Origin: Benincasa hispida | Taxonomy: Eukaryota; Streptophyta; Magnoliopsida; Cucurbitales; Cucurbitaceae | NCBI RefSeq assembly: GCF_009727055.1 | Contig: NC_052354.1 | Span: forward strand, 54,376,760-54,440,759 | DNA: 64,000 bases | Direction: 5' to 3' | Shown here: positions 47,785 through 59,100 of the stretch, in pieces | Layout: the number at the start of each line of letters is the position of its first letter | Position numbering within the stretch: position 1 is the stretch's first letter | Translations under genes and position numbers: made by a program | The notes under the pieces: generated by a model | Seen by the model: only the letters and a program-made list of their open reading frames with translations | Databases searched by the model: none | What the model was told of the DNA's origin: nothing

Positions 47785-49171
47785 GGGTATGCATCCTTGA
47801 TGTCGTTTTCCTGGACTTGCATTTCTTGATTTTCAAGCCTGGACAGGTGGTCAGCCACCTGATTTTCGATTCCTTTTCTGTCTTGGATGTCAATGTCAAA
47901 TTCTTGTAGTAGTAAAACCCATCTTATCAGTCTTGATTTTGCATCCTATTTGCTCAACAGGTACTTGATGGCTGAGTGGTCGGTATATATGGTGGCTGAT
48001 GCACCAACTAAGTAAGAACAAAATTTTTCAATACCGAATACTACAGCCAACATCTCTTTCTCAGTAGTTGTATAGTGTTTCTGAGAGTCGTTTAATGTTT
48101 TGGAAGCATAGGAGATGGGTGTATCAAGTTTCCCCTCTTCTGCCCTAACATAATTCCCACTGCGACATCACTCGCGTCACACATAAGAATGAAACGTTGC
48201 GTTCAGTCTAGTGCTATTAACACTGGAGCTATTGTCAACGTATACTTCAAGATTTCAAACGCGTCAGTGCAGTCTTCGTTAAAAACATAGGGTCGGTTCA
48301 CCTCCAATAATGTGTTCAAAGGTTGCAAAATCTGAGAAAAGCTTCTGATGAACCGTCTATTGAAGCCAGCATGTCCTAGAAAACTTCTTAGCATTTTGAC
48401 ATTCACTGGTGGTGGAAGTTTTTCTATTACATCAGTCTTGGCTCCATCCACTTCCAAGTCAGCCTTAGATACTTTATGCCCTAAAACAATTCTTTCTATC
48501 ACCATGAAGTGACATTTTTCCAAATTCAGTACTAAGTTTGTTTCCTCGTACCGAGCGAGGATGGCTTTTAAGTTATCCAAGCATGACTGGAATGACTCTA
48601 TAAAGATTGAAAATTAGTCTATGAAGACTTTCACGGTCTTCTCTAGGAAGTCAGACAAAATGATCATCATACAGCGTTGAAATGTCCCTAGTGCGTTGAA
48701 TAGCCCAAAGGGCATGCGTCTGAATGCGAAAGTGCGAAAGGGACAAGTGAACGTGGTCTTCTCTTGATCTTCCGGATCTATTAATATCTGGTTGTAACCA
48801 GAATAACCAACGAGAAAACAATAGAATTCTTTACCTGCAAGTTTATCAAGCATCTGATCGATGAAAGGAAGAGGAAAGTGATCTTTTTTAGTTGCTGCGT
48901 TGAGTTTCCGATAATCCATACAAATTCGCCAGCCTGTGACAGTTCTTAAAGGAATGAGTTCATTGTTACTGTTTACTACCTCCGTTGTTCCTCGTTTCTT
49001 GGGAACGCATTGAACTGGACTAACCCAACTGCTGTAGGATATCGGATAAATAACTCCCGCGTCTAGCCATTTTAGAATCTCCTTTTTGACCACTTCTTTC
49101 ATAATAGGGATAAGCCTTCTTTGAGGCTCGATTGACCCTGTCTTCCCTTCCTCCAACGAAATTTTGTGCAT
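47785..49171 (-). pseudogene. Gypsy reverse transcriptase and RNase H, broken
   Basis: The RT part (49171-48614) shows the conserved opening RRLIPIMKEVVKKEILKWLD, then CVPKKRG, WRICMDYRKLN, KDHFPLPFIDQMLDKLAG and MPFGLFNALGTFQRCM. The catalytic loop reads FID followed by a TAA stop where the second Asp of the family FMDD/YVDD motif should be. The frame resumes after it (LKAILARYEETNLVLNLEKC, then LGHKVSKADLEVD). RNase H follows in shifted frames (DASDVAVGIMLGQ, then [20 protein letters not shown]). The copy cannot reverse transcribe. Confidence 0.9.
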
Positions 49172-49210
49172 ATAATAGGATGGACCTATTCCATGAATAT
49201 CTGTAAGCGT

Positions 49211-50040
49211 TCACCCTATTGCGCGTTTATGTTCTTTCAACATCTGTAAGAGTGAATCTTCATTAGGCTTTATGAAATTAGTGGAAATGATAACAGGCAA
49301 TGTATTATTAGTTCGAAGAAAAACGTATTTCAAATGTCCGGGTAACTGTTTAAATTCGAGTTCAGGTGGTTGTTCGAGTGAAGGACGCATTGGTTTTGTC
49401 TGCCGCTCACTCAGACTTGGCGGCTCGAATTCCTTCAGGGTTCTCTCCAATGCGAGAACTTCACATACTCGAGTCTCTTCTTCAGTCAATTCAATATTGT
49501 TTAGCTGACAATCATCACTGTCTGGGAATTTTAATGCATTACGCACATTAAATTTCACCTCTTCATTATCCACGCGCATGGTTAGCTCATCTTTATGCAC
49601 GTCAATTAGAACTTTCCCAGTAGCCAAGAAAGGGCATTCAAGGATGATTGAACCTCTCTATCTGCTTCATAATCCAGAATAATGAAGTCTGTTGAGAATA
49701 TGAGATTGTCAACCTTCACCAAAATATCTTCAATCTTCCCTTCAGGGTACTTAATTGTCCTGTCAGCGAGTTGAAGGGTGACAAAAGTAGGTTGTGCCTC
49801 GTCAATCCTTAATTTCTTAAAAACTGAAAGGGGCATGAGATTGATGCTCGCTTCTAGGTTGCACAACGCATGACCCACATCTAATCCTTCAATTGAACAA
49901 GGAACTGTGAAGCTCCCTGGGTTCTTCTGCTTCTGTGGTAGCTTGTTGCTTACTAACGCATTACATTCCTGCATTAGTGCTATTACTTCTTTCTCACTGA
50001 CTTTTCTGTTTTTCGTCAAAATGTCCTTCAAAAACTTCAC
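49211..50040 (-). pseudogene. Gypsy aspartic protease and protease-RT linker, active site lost
   Basis: The piece at 50040-49606 contains LCNLEASINLMPLSVFKKL. The family motif is LCDLGASINLMP, so the catalytic Asp is Asn and the Gly is Glu. Both changes fit G-to-A transitions. TLQLADRTIKYPEGKIEDILV and DFIILD follow as expected for this retropepsin. The next piece (49627-49211) is the linker before RT (QPPELEFKQLPGHLKYVFL). A stop and frame change join the two pieces. The protease would normally mature the Gag-Pol precursor. Confidence 0.85.
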
Positions 50041-50389
50041 CTATGTTGGCATATGCTCCAAAGCTTATATGAGTGGAATGTTGATGTGCAGCTGCTTTAG
50101 GAGCTCGAGAAAGCACTTGAACTGATTTCATCATTCTTCTTCATCAGACGCCTAGGGAATGGTGCGTTCAGAGGCACCTTCTACTTTCCCACGTTAGACG
50201 TGTTGGTTTCCGAATGGCATGTATTTTCCGGCGTTCTCTCTTCCTAATCCATTGAACATGTAATGCGTTCTTTCGAAGGACTATTGTTTCTTGGATTCAT
50301 CTTTCTTTCTGTAAGGGCCCTTTCCACTCTACAACGTCACTGCATGACATTGCTCTTTCCCGTTATTATCCCCAGGTGTCTCTGTATTG

Positions 50390-51555
50390 CTAGGTAGAAT
50401 GTCTGACTGCCTGTTTTTCCACTCGCTTGTAATCTGCCCCACCTGGATTTCCAGGTTTCTGATTGATGACGCCTAGCTCTTCAGCATTACGTCGTTCTGG
50501 GCTATGTATTCCTTCAATAGGTTTTCCAACGAAGTTCCAAAACTCGATGCGTGGCCACCACTTGATTACCATGGGTTGCCCAAACGCCTCTACTTGATTC
50601 ACCTACTGCTGGTTTGGTGCGTTATCTAGCGTTATGTTCTGTAGAAGGCTGGTCATGGTAGCCACTTGAGCGGAGAGCGTGGCTATCGCGTTGGCATCAA
50701 CAGAGTTAATGTTTTGAGATCTTCTTCTTCTGTCATTTCTTCCATCGTATGTGTCATCTACCCACTCCATGTTATGTTTGGCAATGCGGTCTAATGTTTT
50801 TTTAACTTCAGTATAGGATTTGTCCATCAGTCCTCCGGCTACTACTGCGTCTGCTGCCATCTGTGACGCCCTGTTTAGTCCGCCATAAAATGTCTCCATC
50901 TGAATAGTCAAAGGTAGTCCGTGGTTCGGGCAGTTCTTGACTAAGCCCTTGAAACACTCTCATGCAGCGCTCAAGGTCTCAGTGTCTTCCTATTCAAAGT
51001 TCATGATTTCCCGACGCCTCCTCTGGTGGTAGGTGGGAAGTATTTCTGCATAAACTTTTCCATAAACTTTTCCACTAACTTTTCCCATGTGGTGATTTCC
51101 CCAGGCTCTAATGAACTCACCCATTGCTTTGTGTCGTCTCGCAAAGAATAGGGAAAGAAGGAGAGCCTGATTGCCTCTGGTGTGATTCCAGGAATCACAA
51201 AGGAATTGCACGTTTCCAGAAAATGCTTCATATGGGCATGAAGATCTTCGCCACGGCTACCCCCAAATTGCCCTGTAGTCTGGAGCATTTGAAGCATAAC
51301 AGATTTCATTTCAAATCTGATTCCATCAGGCGTCGGATATATGATTCCTGGAGAGAAATCATATAGCATAGGCGATGCGTATTCTCTTATAGGACGCGTG
51401 CTGTTATTTGCCATCAGGATTGGGTTCTGTGTAGCGTGAGCCAGTTGCTGATTTTGTTGTTCTTCCGCCATTTTTGTTTCCTTTTCTTGCTGTCTGAGTA
51501 ACTGTTGCCTCATCCTTCGACGACGGTTGGATCGATTTGGCCAAATTTTGCGCAT
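50390..51555 (-). pseudogene. Gypsy gag, broken
   Basis: The first piece (51555-51001) has a Gln/Glu-rich start and the retrotransposon gag core: FEMKSVMLQMLQTTGQFGG, HMKHFLETCNSF, IRLSFFPYSLRDDTKQWV and WEKLVEKFMEKFMQKYFPP. A tandem duplication of EKFMEKF/CATAAACTTTTC is visible near 51045-51080. The second piece (50911-50603) contains FYGGLNRASQMAADAVVAGG and an RRRR patch. Frame breaks separate the pieces. No intact zinc knuckle is seen. Confidence 0.8.
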
Positions 51556-51959
51556 GAGAGCTTGTCTCCAGCGCCCAGCACAAGGCTAATGTATAGGCTA
51601 CACTACCAACACTTGGCCAAATTTTCCTCTTGCTAAGCTATCTAAAATTCACCCAAGACTAGGTTTTTCAAACACTTAGAGTTTTCTTCCTCCATCTTCC
51701 TACTTTCTTTACTTTATTTCACAACTTTACTTTAAATATCCTTAATCTTTATTTAGCATGCCTATTACTCACTTATGTTGGAAGAAAGGAGTGCGGGGTT
51801 TACATCCATCAGATTTGCAATCCTCGTCGGACAGAGTCAATATATACCTTTTCACTTACTATCGTGAGATGCTTTAGAAGTGTATAAAGTAAAACAGATT
51901 GGAAGAATAAAGTCTAAGTGTTGCATTCTGCCTTGATGCATTTAAATGAATGCAACACA

Positions 51960-53478
51960 TTGGGGTGTTAGTATTATACACAGAAGGCACATAACTCCTT
52001 ATAATAATGTTCAAGTTTTCCTAGATTAAACCCAAGTATAAATCTAATCTAGGTTCCTGGAGTGTCCAGGGTCGATCACAGGGATTCAGTTTGACTAACA
52101 TAGATTATGCGTTGTACTTGCAGTAGGAGGTTTTTCCTAAATAAATGTGAAAGATGTATTATTTACACTAACATGTTATGCCTGTGCAAGACAATACAAA
52201 AGAGTTGAGTGGAAAATAAAGGATCATGTGAAAATGGAATTTAAGTAGGTGGACACGCCGGTTAAAGATAATTGCACACAACTGATGTAATGTGGATGAA
52301 ATGGGATGGGTTGCTTATCTTTCTTTTCATGCGTTAGATATCATTCAACACTTCTCAATACAAATAACATACAAGCCTATCTCTAGGGTGCATGCGTCTA
52401 ACTTAAAATGCAAGAAACACCCATAAGTCTATCTCTAGCTATACTAGGCGTTCTACTTAATGCGGCTTAGCTATTCTTTCGAACAACTAAGTAAAGAAGC
52501 TTTCACCAAGTTGTCAAGTTGGTTTAGGTGTTGGAACAGAATTATGCATGAAGTACTAATGCTTTCAACAGAAGATAAACAATAGTAAAAGTGATGATCA
52601 AATATATGAATTTTATAAAGGATCAATGAGTCTTTACAAAGAACTATATTCAATCAAAATGAAATGAAAATGATATTAAGAGAGAAACAGAGTCAAGCCA
52701 AAGAATACAATCTCTTGTAGTTTTTTGGCTCAATCTTGTTGTGTACAATCACTTTAAAAACCCGAGGACAGAGTATCTTTCTCAAGAATAACTTTCTCCA
52801 CTCCCCGGCCGGCGGTGGTGGTGGTTCTCAACTCTTTCGATCGTCTTACACCTCGGCACAACTTGTACAAACTAAAACTAAGTCTACAAATTTATTGAAA
52901 GTATGGAGCTTCTAATTCTCTCATCCCTTAATTCTGGAGGGTCTTCAAGTGTTTATAGGTGTTGGTCTCGTCCACTTGGAGGATGGGCNAATTCTCTCAT
53001 CCCTTAATTCTGGAGGGTCTTCAAGTGTTTATAGGTGTTGGTCTCGTCCACTTGGAGGATGGGCTGTATTTAAGTCCATGCCCTGGTCAGCATTAAACTT
53101 CATGTTCTGGTTGGCCGCCCGACCTCTGGAAGCTTTTCAAACGCCGCCTGTTGCAGGTGCCCATGCTTGCAAGTGGTGATGTGACATAATCAGCCCGGAG
53201 CAATGAATCTTCTATGGATTGAATTCCTTCCGACGCATGGCTCATGTGTTAGCACGTTTCCTATGGCACTTGTCTAATGCGTTATTGTCAGTTCTTACGT
53301 TGAAATCCTGCAAAGTAGTGCGTTAGCACGATTTTTAGTGATAAACTTCTTTTACATGAAATTGGTATTGTTTAAGTAAATCCATGCGTTTCTATTAAAA
53401 ATGAGGACAGTTTATCATTAAAAACCCTAATTGTTCTAACTTAAGAGCAAAGATAACTTGTATTTTTACAAGTTATCA
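51960..53478 (-). repeat. Athila-like 5' LTR, left boundary approximate
   Basis: The right edge is well fixed: on the minus strand it starts TGATAACTTGTAAAAATACA at 53478, as in the 3' LTR. Only 53107-53478 can be confirmed by comparison, because the 3' LTR is truncated. The inner end near 51960 is inferred from length and from the phrase AATCCCTGTGATCGACCCTG (about 52080), which is usually near LTR ends in this group. No convincing primer site was found. Confidence 0.6.
52914..53064. repeat. 75-bp perfect duplication around a single N (gap artefact)
   Basis: Bases 52914-52988 and 52990-53064 are identical, beginning AATTCTCTCATCCCTTAATT and ending GGAGGATGGGC. Position 52989 is N. This is what results when two overlapping contig ends are joined with a one-base gap instead of being merged. 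Confidence 0.9.
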
Positions 53479-53479
53479 A

Positions 53480-54440
53480 TACCCTTTATTCTGTCACTTC
53501 AAGAAGGTCAGACATTCGACTTGGAGTGGACAAAACCTTTCCACTTTGTGCATCGAACAAATTTCTCTTTAGCAAAGGATCTCCTTTTATCAATATCATT
53601 CTTGTCCTCTGGACCTTCTGAGAACCAAACCCTGTATGACCTCCTGACTTGGTATTCCGAGAAGTGAAAAAGCTTAGTCTTCTATCGATTTTTTTAACAC
53701 ACGAGATAATTGTTTGGGTAGGAGAGAAATTGCATCAACAAGGTTTTTCATCTAATTCTTCAACTCGATCTTGTTCTTCATCTTTTACAACACATTGCAA
53801 TGCAATGCTATAACTCTTTTTATCATGCTTCTCATCTAAAGACATTTCAAATGTAAGAAGAGAACTAAAGAGATCATGAACTCTCATATAAGAAATATCT
53901 TAAACTTCTTAATCGCAGTCACTTTCATGGCAAGTTTCTTGGGAAGAGATTTGAGAATCTTTCTCATAAGTTTCTCCTCTGAGATTTTTTCTCTCCAAAA
54001 ACAAAGGATTCGTTTGCAAGATCAAGCAATCTCGCATTAAACTCAGCTATGATTTCATCTTCGTGCATTTTAATATTTTCAAACTTTGTGGCTAGTAATT
54101 GAAGTCTTTACATTTTAACTTTTGATGTCTTTTCATGAGCAACAGTAAGAATATTCAAAGCTTCCTTTGCAAAGATACAGGTGAAGAATATTCCAAGCTT
54201 CCTTTGCAAAGATACAAGTGTTTATCAACCTGAAGATTTTTTTGTCAACACTATTAAAAATGACATTTAATGCTCTAGAGTTGCTTAGAGAGGCTTCATC
54301 CTCAACTTCGAACCACTCCATTTCTGGTTTGAGTTCCTTTTCATCTTTTGCATTGGTGATTTCAAGGTGAAACCAACCAACGTGGACAGACTTCCAGGAA
54401 CTTTTGTCAATGGGCTTCAGATAGGCTATCATCATTGCCT
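53480..54440 (-). pseudogene. Copia gag remnant (UBN2 type)
   Basis: On the minus strand from 54435 the frame reads MMIAYLKPIDKSSW, then EVEDEASLSNSRALNVIFNS and FRLINTCIFAKEAWNIL. In another frame it continues EIIAEFNARLLDLANESF, ISEEKLMRKILKSLPKKLAM and KVTAI. This is the gag domain of Copia elements. A 37-bp tandem duplication at 54150-54220 shifts the frame. No pol follows, since the Athila-like element starts at 53478. Confidence 0.8.
54150..54220. repeat. 37-bp tandem duplication in Copia gag
   Basis: AATATTCMAAGCTTCCTTTG followed by CAAAGATACARGTG occurs at 54150 and 54187. The period of 37 is not a multiple of three and breaks the gag frame. Confidence 0.8.
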
Positions 54441-54553
54441 TCTAATATACATAGTTTATTCCATCCAAGACCAATGGATGTGAGGTAAAGTCTCCTTATT
54501 TGGTTCCTTCTTCCATAGAGACACACTAGGATCATAATACCAGAGAAAATGGT

Positions 54554-54572
54554 GACCCACTCTGATACTAAT
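54554..54572 (-). other. Copia primer-binding site, diverged
   Basis: Read on the minus strand, ATTAGTATCAGAGTGGGTC follows the LTR end. The usual motif is TGGTATCAGAGC; two positions differ. Confidence 0.7.
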
Positions 54573-55460
54573 TGAAAATAATATAGAAGTACCTATCGCA
54601 TGATAAAGGGTATTACAAACAATGTCACGACAATTCACAAAGCAATTAACAAACAGAAATATGACAAAAAATAACGCCAAAGATTGTCAACCCAATTTGG
54701 TGATTAAAACCTACGTTTGGGGGGTAGTGTGCCCGTAGAAAGATAACTTTAGTAATATAAATTTTAAGTAATTACAACATAGTACTTATCTGTATTGACA
54801 ACTCTAATACAGTGACCTCTATAGAGCTCAACCAACCGTACACCTAGATTCCCTCTCGATGAGAGGCTCCCTCTTTCGGATACGTAGGCTTTCCCTAAGT
54901 AATGATATCAGTACGAACGTCTCAGGCTCCCCCTAAGACAGAGACTCCCTCTTGGCAAGACTTAAGTTCCCCTGAAATTGTGAGATTCCCTTTCATTTGT
55001 AGCTTATCTTTCCCTTCAAGTAATGATCACTTTACTCGATTAACTTAGGATCCCGCTAAGCTTGTGAATCCCTTTTCATTGATGAGGCACATTAACGACT
55101 TGAAATATATCTCTAATCTCACAACAACACAATCTTCGCAGCTCAAGAAGATTGACAGAGAATACACTTGTGATCAGAGTTTCACAAGATAAACAACACT
55201 CCAAATTTTTCGTTAGAACGGTCAACCTAAGATTAAGTGTCTTTATATATACACAACAGATGCTAGGAAGACCAACCCTAACTTCCAAAAATACTTACGG
55301 GAGAAAGAAAAGAACTACAAAAATGTTGCAGATAGAATATTCCACATAAAGAAAGTCTTTTGTAGAGACAACATTTCCATACGATATCCTTAAGCCAGCA
55401 AGATCAAATGCAGAGACAAACTTAATGATATCAGCTAGACTTACACAAATATTGCCAACA
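54573..55460 (-). repeat. Copia 5' LTR of the gag remnant
   Basis: On the minus strand the segment starts TGTTGGCAATATTTGTGTAA and ends ATTATTTTCA directly before the primer site. Length is 888 bp with TG...CA ends. The matching 3' LTR was not found in the window. The ends are inferred from the primer site and typical Copia starts, without a second copy for proof. Confidence 0.65.
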
Positions 55461-56183
55461 CACAAAGTGAAACAGGTTTAATACTCAGGACTTTGATCTT
55501 TTGGGGCAGCTCCTCTCTCATTATCTCATTGAAAAATGGAGGGTTCACCTGCTCGATTAAAGTTTCTAAGTCCACTTTGTTTGTCTCTCGAGCCTTTTGT
55601 CTCTCCTTGTACATTATCTATATCTTTCTGTATTTTGAGGAGTTTCTGCTGCAAAAGTTTTGTTTCTGGTTTGAGCGGCCTCGACCTCTTTCTATAGTCG
55701 TTTTTTTTCCTCAATTAATCTCCATAGATCATTCTTTAATATATCCTTGGACGAAGTCTTGACATTTGATCCTTCAGTATCACCTCAGCCTCAACTACTA
55801 TGGTAAGAGGAAGAGGTATGTTTGTGTTTTTCACGATCTTCTTCCTACGTTCCCTTCATAACTTTGATTTACTAAGTGTTAAATGAATATTTTTTCTCCA
55901 AATCTTTTGTCTCATCGTGGCCTTCGATGTCAGGAAGGTTTTTCCTTGTTACTTTTTTTTGGGTTTTCTAAAGCTCATCTTGCACTCCCAGAAGGCTCAC
56001 CATACATGTTAGATTACGATCCAATACAGTTACTCTCTCTTCTAAAGCTGTAAATTTTGTCTCTGCCTTTTTCTCACCGTGACCGAGGTCGAGGTGGGCT
56101 TAGGGCAAAAGAATCTTTCATTGATCGCTCTGTTGTTCTCCTGGGATGTCGTTCTTGGTCAGCTTCTTCTCCATTATGTCTAT
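55461..56183. other. Unassigned stretch between two LTRs
   Basis: A minus-strand frame (55714-55526) is Lys/Gln-rich and looks coiled-coil (LLQQKLLKIQKDIDNVQ). It has no family match that I know. The frame at 56057-56281 on the plus strand runs into the next LTR and I do not regard it as a gene. It may be decayed retrotransposon coding DNA. Confidence 0.35.
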
Positions 56184-57790
56184 TGATAACTTGTAGAAAT
56201 ACAAGTTATTGGTCTCTCAAAGTTGGAATAATTAGGATTATAAATGATGTAAACGCACTCATGATGAAGGAAAACGCATGAAATTGTATATATGTGATAA
56301 ATTCATGAAAAAGTATCTCTTAAGTGAAAAACCACATCACTAACGCACTTTAATACAGAAATCAGAAAAATTCACCAAGTGTTGCAGACAAGGCCAATGC
56401 AAAGGGCATGCGTTTAGACCACCCGACGCATGAAAGATATATTTGGCTCATGCATTCCATGTCGTCACAACTTGCAAGCATGAGCATTTGACTGACAGCG
56501 TCTGATTGAAGTAGAATGGCAGGCGACGGTCCAGAGTATGGAATTTAATGTAGTCATATCACCAAGTGGCTATTTACCTATATAAGGAGGAGCTGCCTGC
56601 AAGTTAAGAAGTTAGCAAGTTAGAAAATTAGCCAGTAGTTAGTTAGAGAGTTAGTCATTTTTCATCTTTGCCGTCCACAAGCAAGTAGGAGGGACGATAG
56701 CCATTCTCCATCGTTGGTAACGAGGTGCTGTCGAAGAAAAGCTTGAGAGACGTCTCTTCCAACCCTTCCACCGAGTTGGTCACAACAAGCATAAAAACAA
56801 GCCAAGGGGGACAAGAGATTGAACCCTGTGGCTTGACTTCTTTCTTTTACCTTGCATTCCCATTCTCCATTCCACTTGATTGAACTAAGATTATTTGTAT
56901 CAAAACTTATATCATTAACTGAATCTTATTTTCGACCATTCTTCACATCTCCATTTGTTAATTATCTAAGTTGTTTGTGTTTGTGAATCTTTTGGCTTGA
57001 TGAATGCATAAATTTGATTACTTAAATCCACCTGGTCAGTTGATTAAAGTGAAAACGCAATTAGTCACTTGAAAAAGTACTTAATTGTCAAAATAGGGCT
57101 TGAAGTAATTCTAGAGATAAAATTATTCATGTCACTCTTCTATTCATTTTAACCAATGCATGCACCCTAGAGATAGGATAAGTGTGGCATCCGCATCGAG
57201 AGTTGTTGAATATGAATAAAGAACAGATCTCCAACACATCATGCATACACTTAGATTATAGTAGACATTTGTAACATTTCCATTTCATTGTCATTGTGCT
57301 TATCTAGACTTGTTGTTACCACTAGGAAATCAACACATACCATCTACGCTTAAGCCACTCATCCATGATATATTTTTCCCTCTCTCTGGATTCCTATTTT
57401 TCTCTTGCATGCGTGCCAATAATTTAGTGTACATAATCAACGCATATCAAATAATTAGGAAACCTCTGCAATAGATCCAAAGACCAAACGTGCGTTAGAG
57501 TACTCTAGAGTTCCTACGTTTAACCCTAGGCTTACCAGGACACTTAGGTTAGATTTATACTTGGTTTAGCTTAAGAGAACTTGTATGCATTAGCAAAGTA
57601 TGCACGCTCATAGATCTATCATCATCCAACACATAGCATCATTTTTATACCAAGTGATAGATTAAACATCTTTTCTATAATCATTCATCCTCAGCATCAT
57701 AGACACAATTGATACAGAGAACGCAACAAGCAACATCTATCCATCTCACTTGTTATCTTTAGCAACTTTTTTTTTAGGTTTACTAGGATT
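56184..57790 (+). mobile_element. Diverged Athila-family LTR, probably solo; right end approximate
   Basis: It starts TGATAACTTGTAGAAATACA, nearly the same palindromic start as the LTRs of the minus-strand Athila-like element, but in plus orientation. Shared landmarks follow in the same order: AATTAGG, AACGCACT, ACTTGCAAGCATG, a TATA-like CTATATAAGGAGGAGCT (about 56579) and TTAGATTTATACTTGG (about 57548). No gag or pol follows before the composition changes near 57800. The right end and a target duplication could not be fixed. Confidence 0.65.
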
Positions 57791-57799
57791 GTAATATTC

Positions 57800-58785
57800 T
57801 TCCCCACAGTTTTCCGAAGGTAGTTGAAACAGCAATCCCAAGATTAGCTTTCCCGGACAATGTCCCCTTCATTCTATGCTGACTCCGGCCCCGGGCTGGC
57901 TTTTTGGGGGAGATCTTTTGTCTTGTGAATCTCCTCTCCCTCCGCTCCTAGTCACTAAGTTGTGCCTATTCAGTCCTCGGCTCGGGGGGACTCCACCAAG
58001 AGGTTCTTTCTCTCACGTAATTTCGCCCGTTCCACTTCCGTGCCGGAGGAAATGGGATGGGTATCCTAAAAAAAAAAGGTTTTTATACATCTCAACCCCA
58101 TCCTTTGGAAAGAAAAAGAGCTGACTGATGAGTGAGAGCCTTTTTCTAAAGGCTAAACTCTCATGTGAAGCCTAAAGTTTCAGGGTATGTCCGACGAGAC
58201 CTATACACCCCCCCCCCCTTCGTATGGTTCCAGGTCCAGTCCTTCCTTTTTCTGAAACCTACATTTCACATTCACTGCCGACTGTTGATGGCAAAATTCA
58301 GGCAGGAGGACTCACATGACCTTCAAGTACCTTTGACGGTGAATTTTTAATTTCGAAGAAGGAAGACAACCTGAAAAACAAGAAAAGAAACACCGGTGTG
58401 GTGCTTGCCATAAAACCTCCGATGTTTAAGTCAATATTTAGCAAATGGTCAAAGCAAGCTAGAGATGTGGGAGAAAAACTTACCTTATGGTGTGCTTATG
58501 ACTTCCTATTTTATAGTATGATGAATTTGAATCCCTTAGGAAAAGTAGAGGGATTTAGGAAAAGTCGATTCAGGCTGGCTAAGAAGATTGGGACTTTTTC
58601 CTCGGGTGGGTGGGAAAATGGCCCAACCCGCCTCGACCTTGGCTTAGAAAGGCTGGTTAGGCCGTTTTGGTTCAAAACCTCTCATTTTCTTCCTCTCTCA
58701 GTCTATTGGCTCGTTTCTTACATCCCCACGTCTTCCCGAGCTCGAGATTCTTGGTCTGGAAATGACCCATAACAATATGATTTTA
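57800..58785. other. GC-richer block, possible organelle-derived (NUMT-like) insertion
   Basis: Composition and texture change sharply at about 57800 (TTCCGAAGG, CCGGCCCCGGGCTGG, GCTCGGGGGGACTCCACC) and return to AT-rich near 58785. A strong hairpin lies at about 58131-58165: GAGAGCCTTT pairs with AAAGGCT...CTCTC. Such stems and this mixed texture are common in plant mitochondrial spacers. A run of 11 C lies near 58207. Frames of 82 codons (57876-58124) and 124 codons (58398-58772) match no organelle gene I can name. Transfer from mitochondrial DNA is an inference. Confidence 0.4.
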
Positions 58786-59046
58786 CAATTCAAGAAAATT
58801 GTAACATACGTTTAAGTTTGAGGCTAAAATTACAATACTTATGGTAAGTTAAGAGGTGTGATTTGATGAAATTAAAAATTCATGGGCAAATTTTTTTTTT
58901 TTTCCAAACATTTATATAACTAGGGTTTTTTTCAATTAAAAACAAAAAACCAAAACAAAATAGTACAATAAAGAGGGAATTTTCGGACATCATTTCGTCA
59001 GTTTAGGGCAGCGTGCAGCCCGACGAGAATTGAGCTCAAAGGCTAC

Positions 59047-59100
59047 GGCCCAAGCTATCAAATTGAAATTGGGCTCAAATGGACCAAGAAACCAGGCCCA
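59047..59100. promoter_or_regulatory. Cluster of three site II (TGGGCY) elements
   Basis: GGCCCA at 59047-59052 and at 59095-59100 (TGGGCC on the other strand) and TGGGCT at 59070-59075 lie about 160-215 bases before the reductase start codon. Site II elements are bound by TCP factors and are common in promoters of nuclear genes for mitochondrial proteins. The cluster fits the mitochondrial reductase downstream. It may partly overlap the 5' leader. Confidence 0.6.

Larger units (their letters stand above)
41828..53478 (-). mobile_element. Degenerate Athila-like Gypsy retrotransposon with env-position ORF
   Basis: Minus-strand order is 5' LTR (right), gag, protease, reverse transcriptase-RNase H, integrase, an extra ORF, polypurine tract and 3' LTR (left). 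The gag-pol sequence style (LCDLGASINLMP-type protease, DHFPLPFIDQMLD in [17 protein letters not shown] in IN) and the extra ORF after integrase point to the Athila/Tat group. Every enzyme is broken, so this copy cannot move by itself. Its left LTR is truncated. Its right end starts TGATAACTTG at 53478, next to Copia gag remnants, which suggests it inserted into that Copia copy. Confidence 0.88.

Noticed and set aside
51550..51600. Possible primer-binding site of the Athila-like element (minus strand CTGGGCGCTGGAGACAAG).
   Set aside because: It only vaguely resembles the usual TGGCGCC-type site and does not directly follow a proven LTR end.
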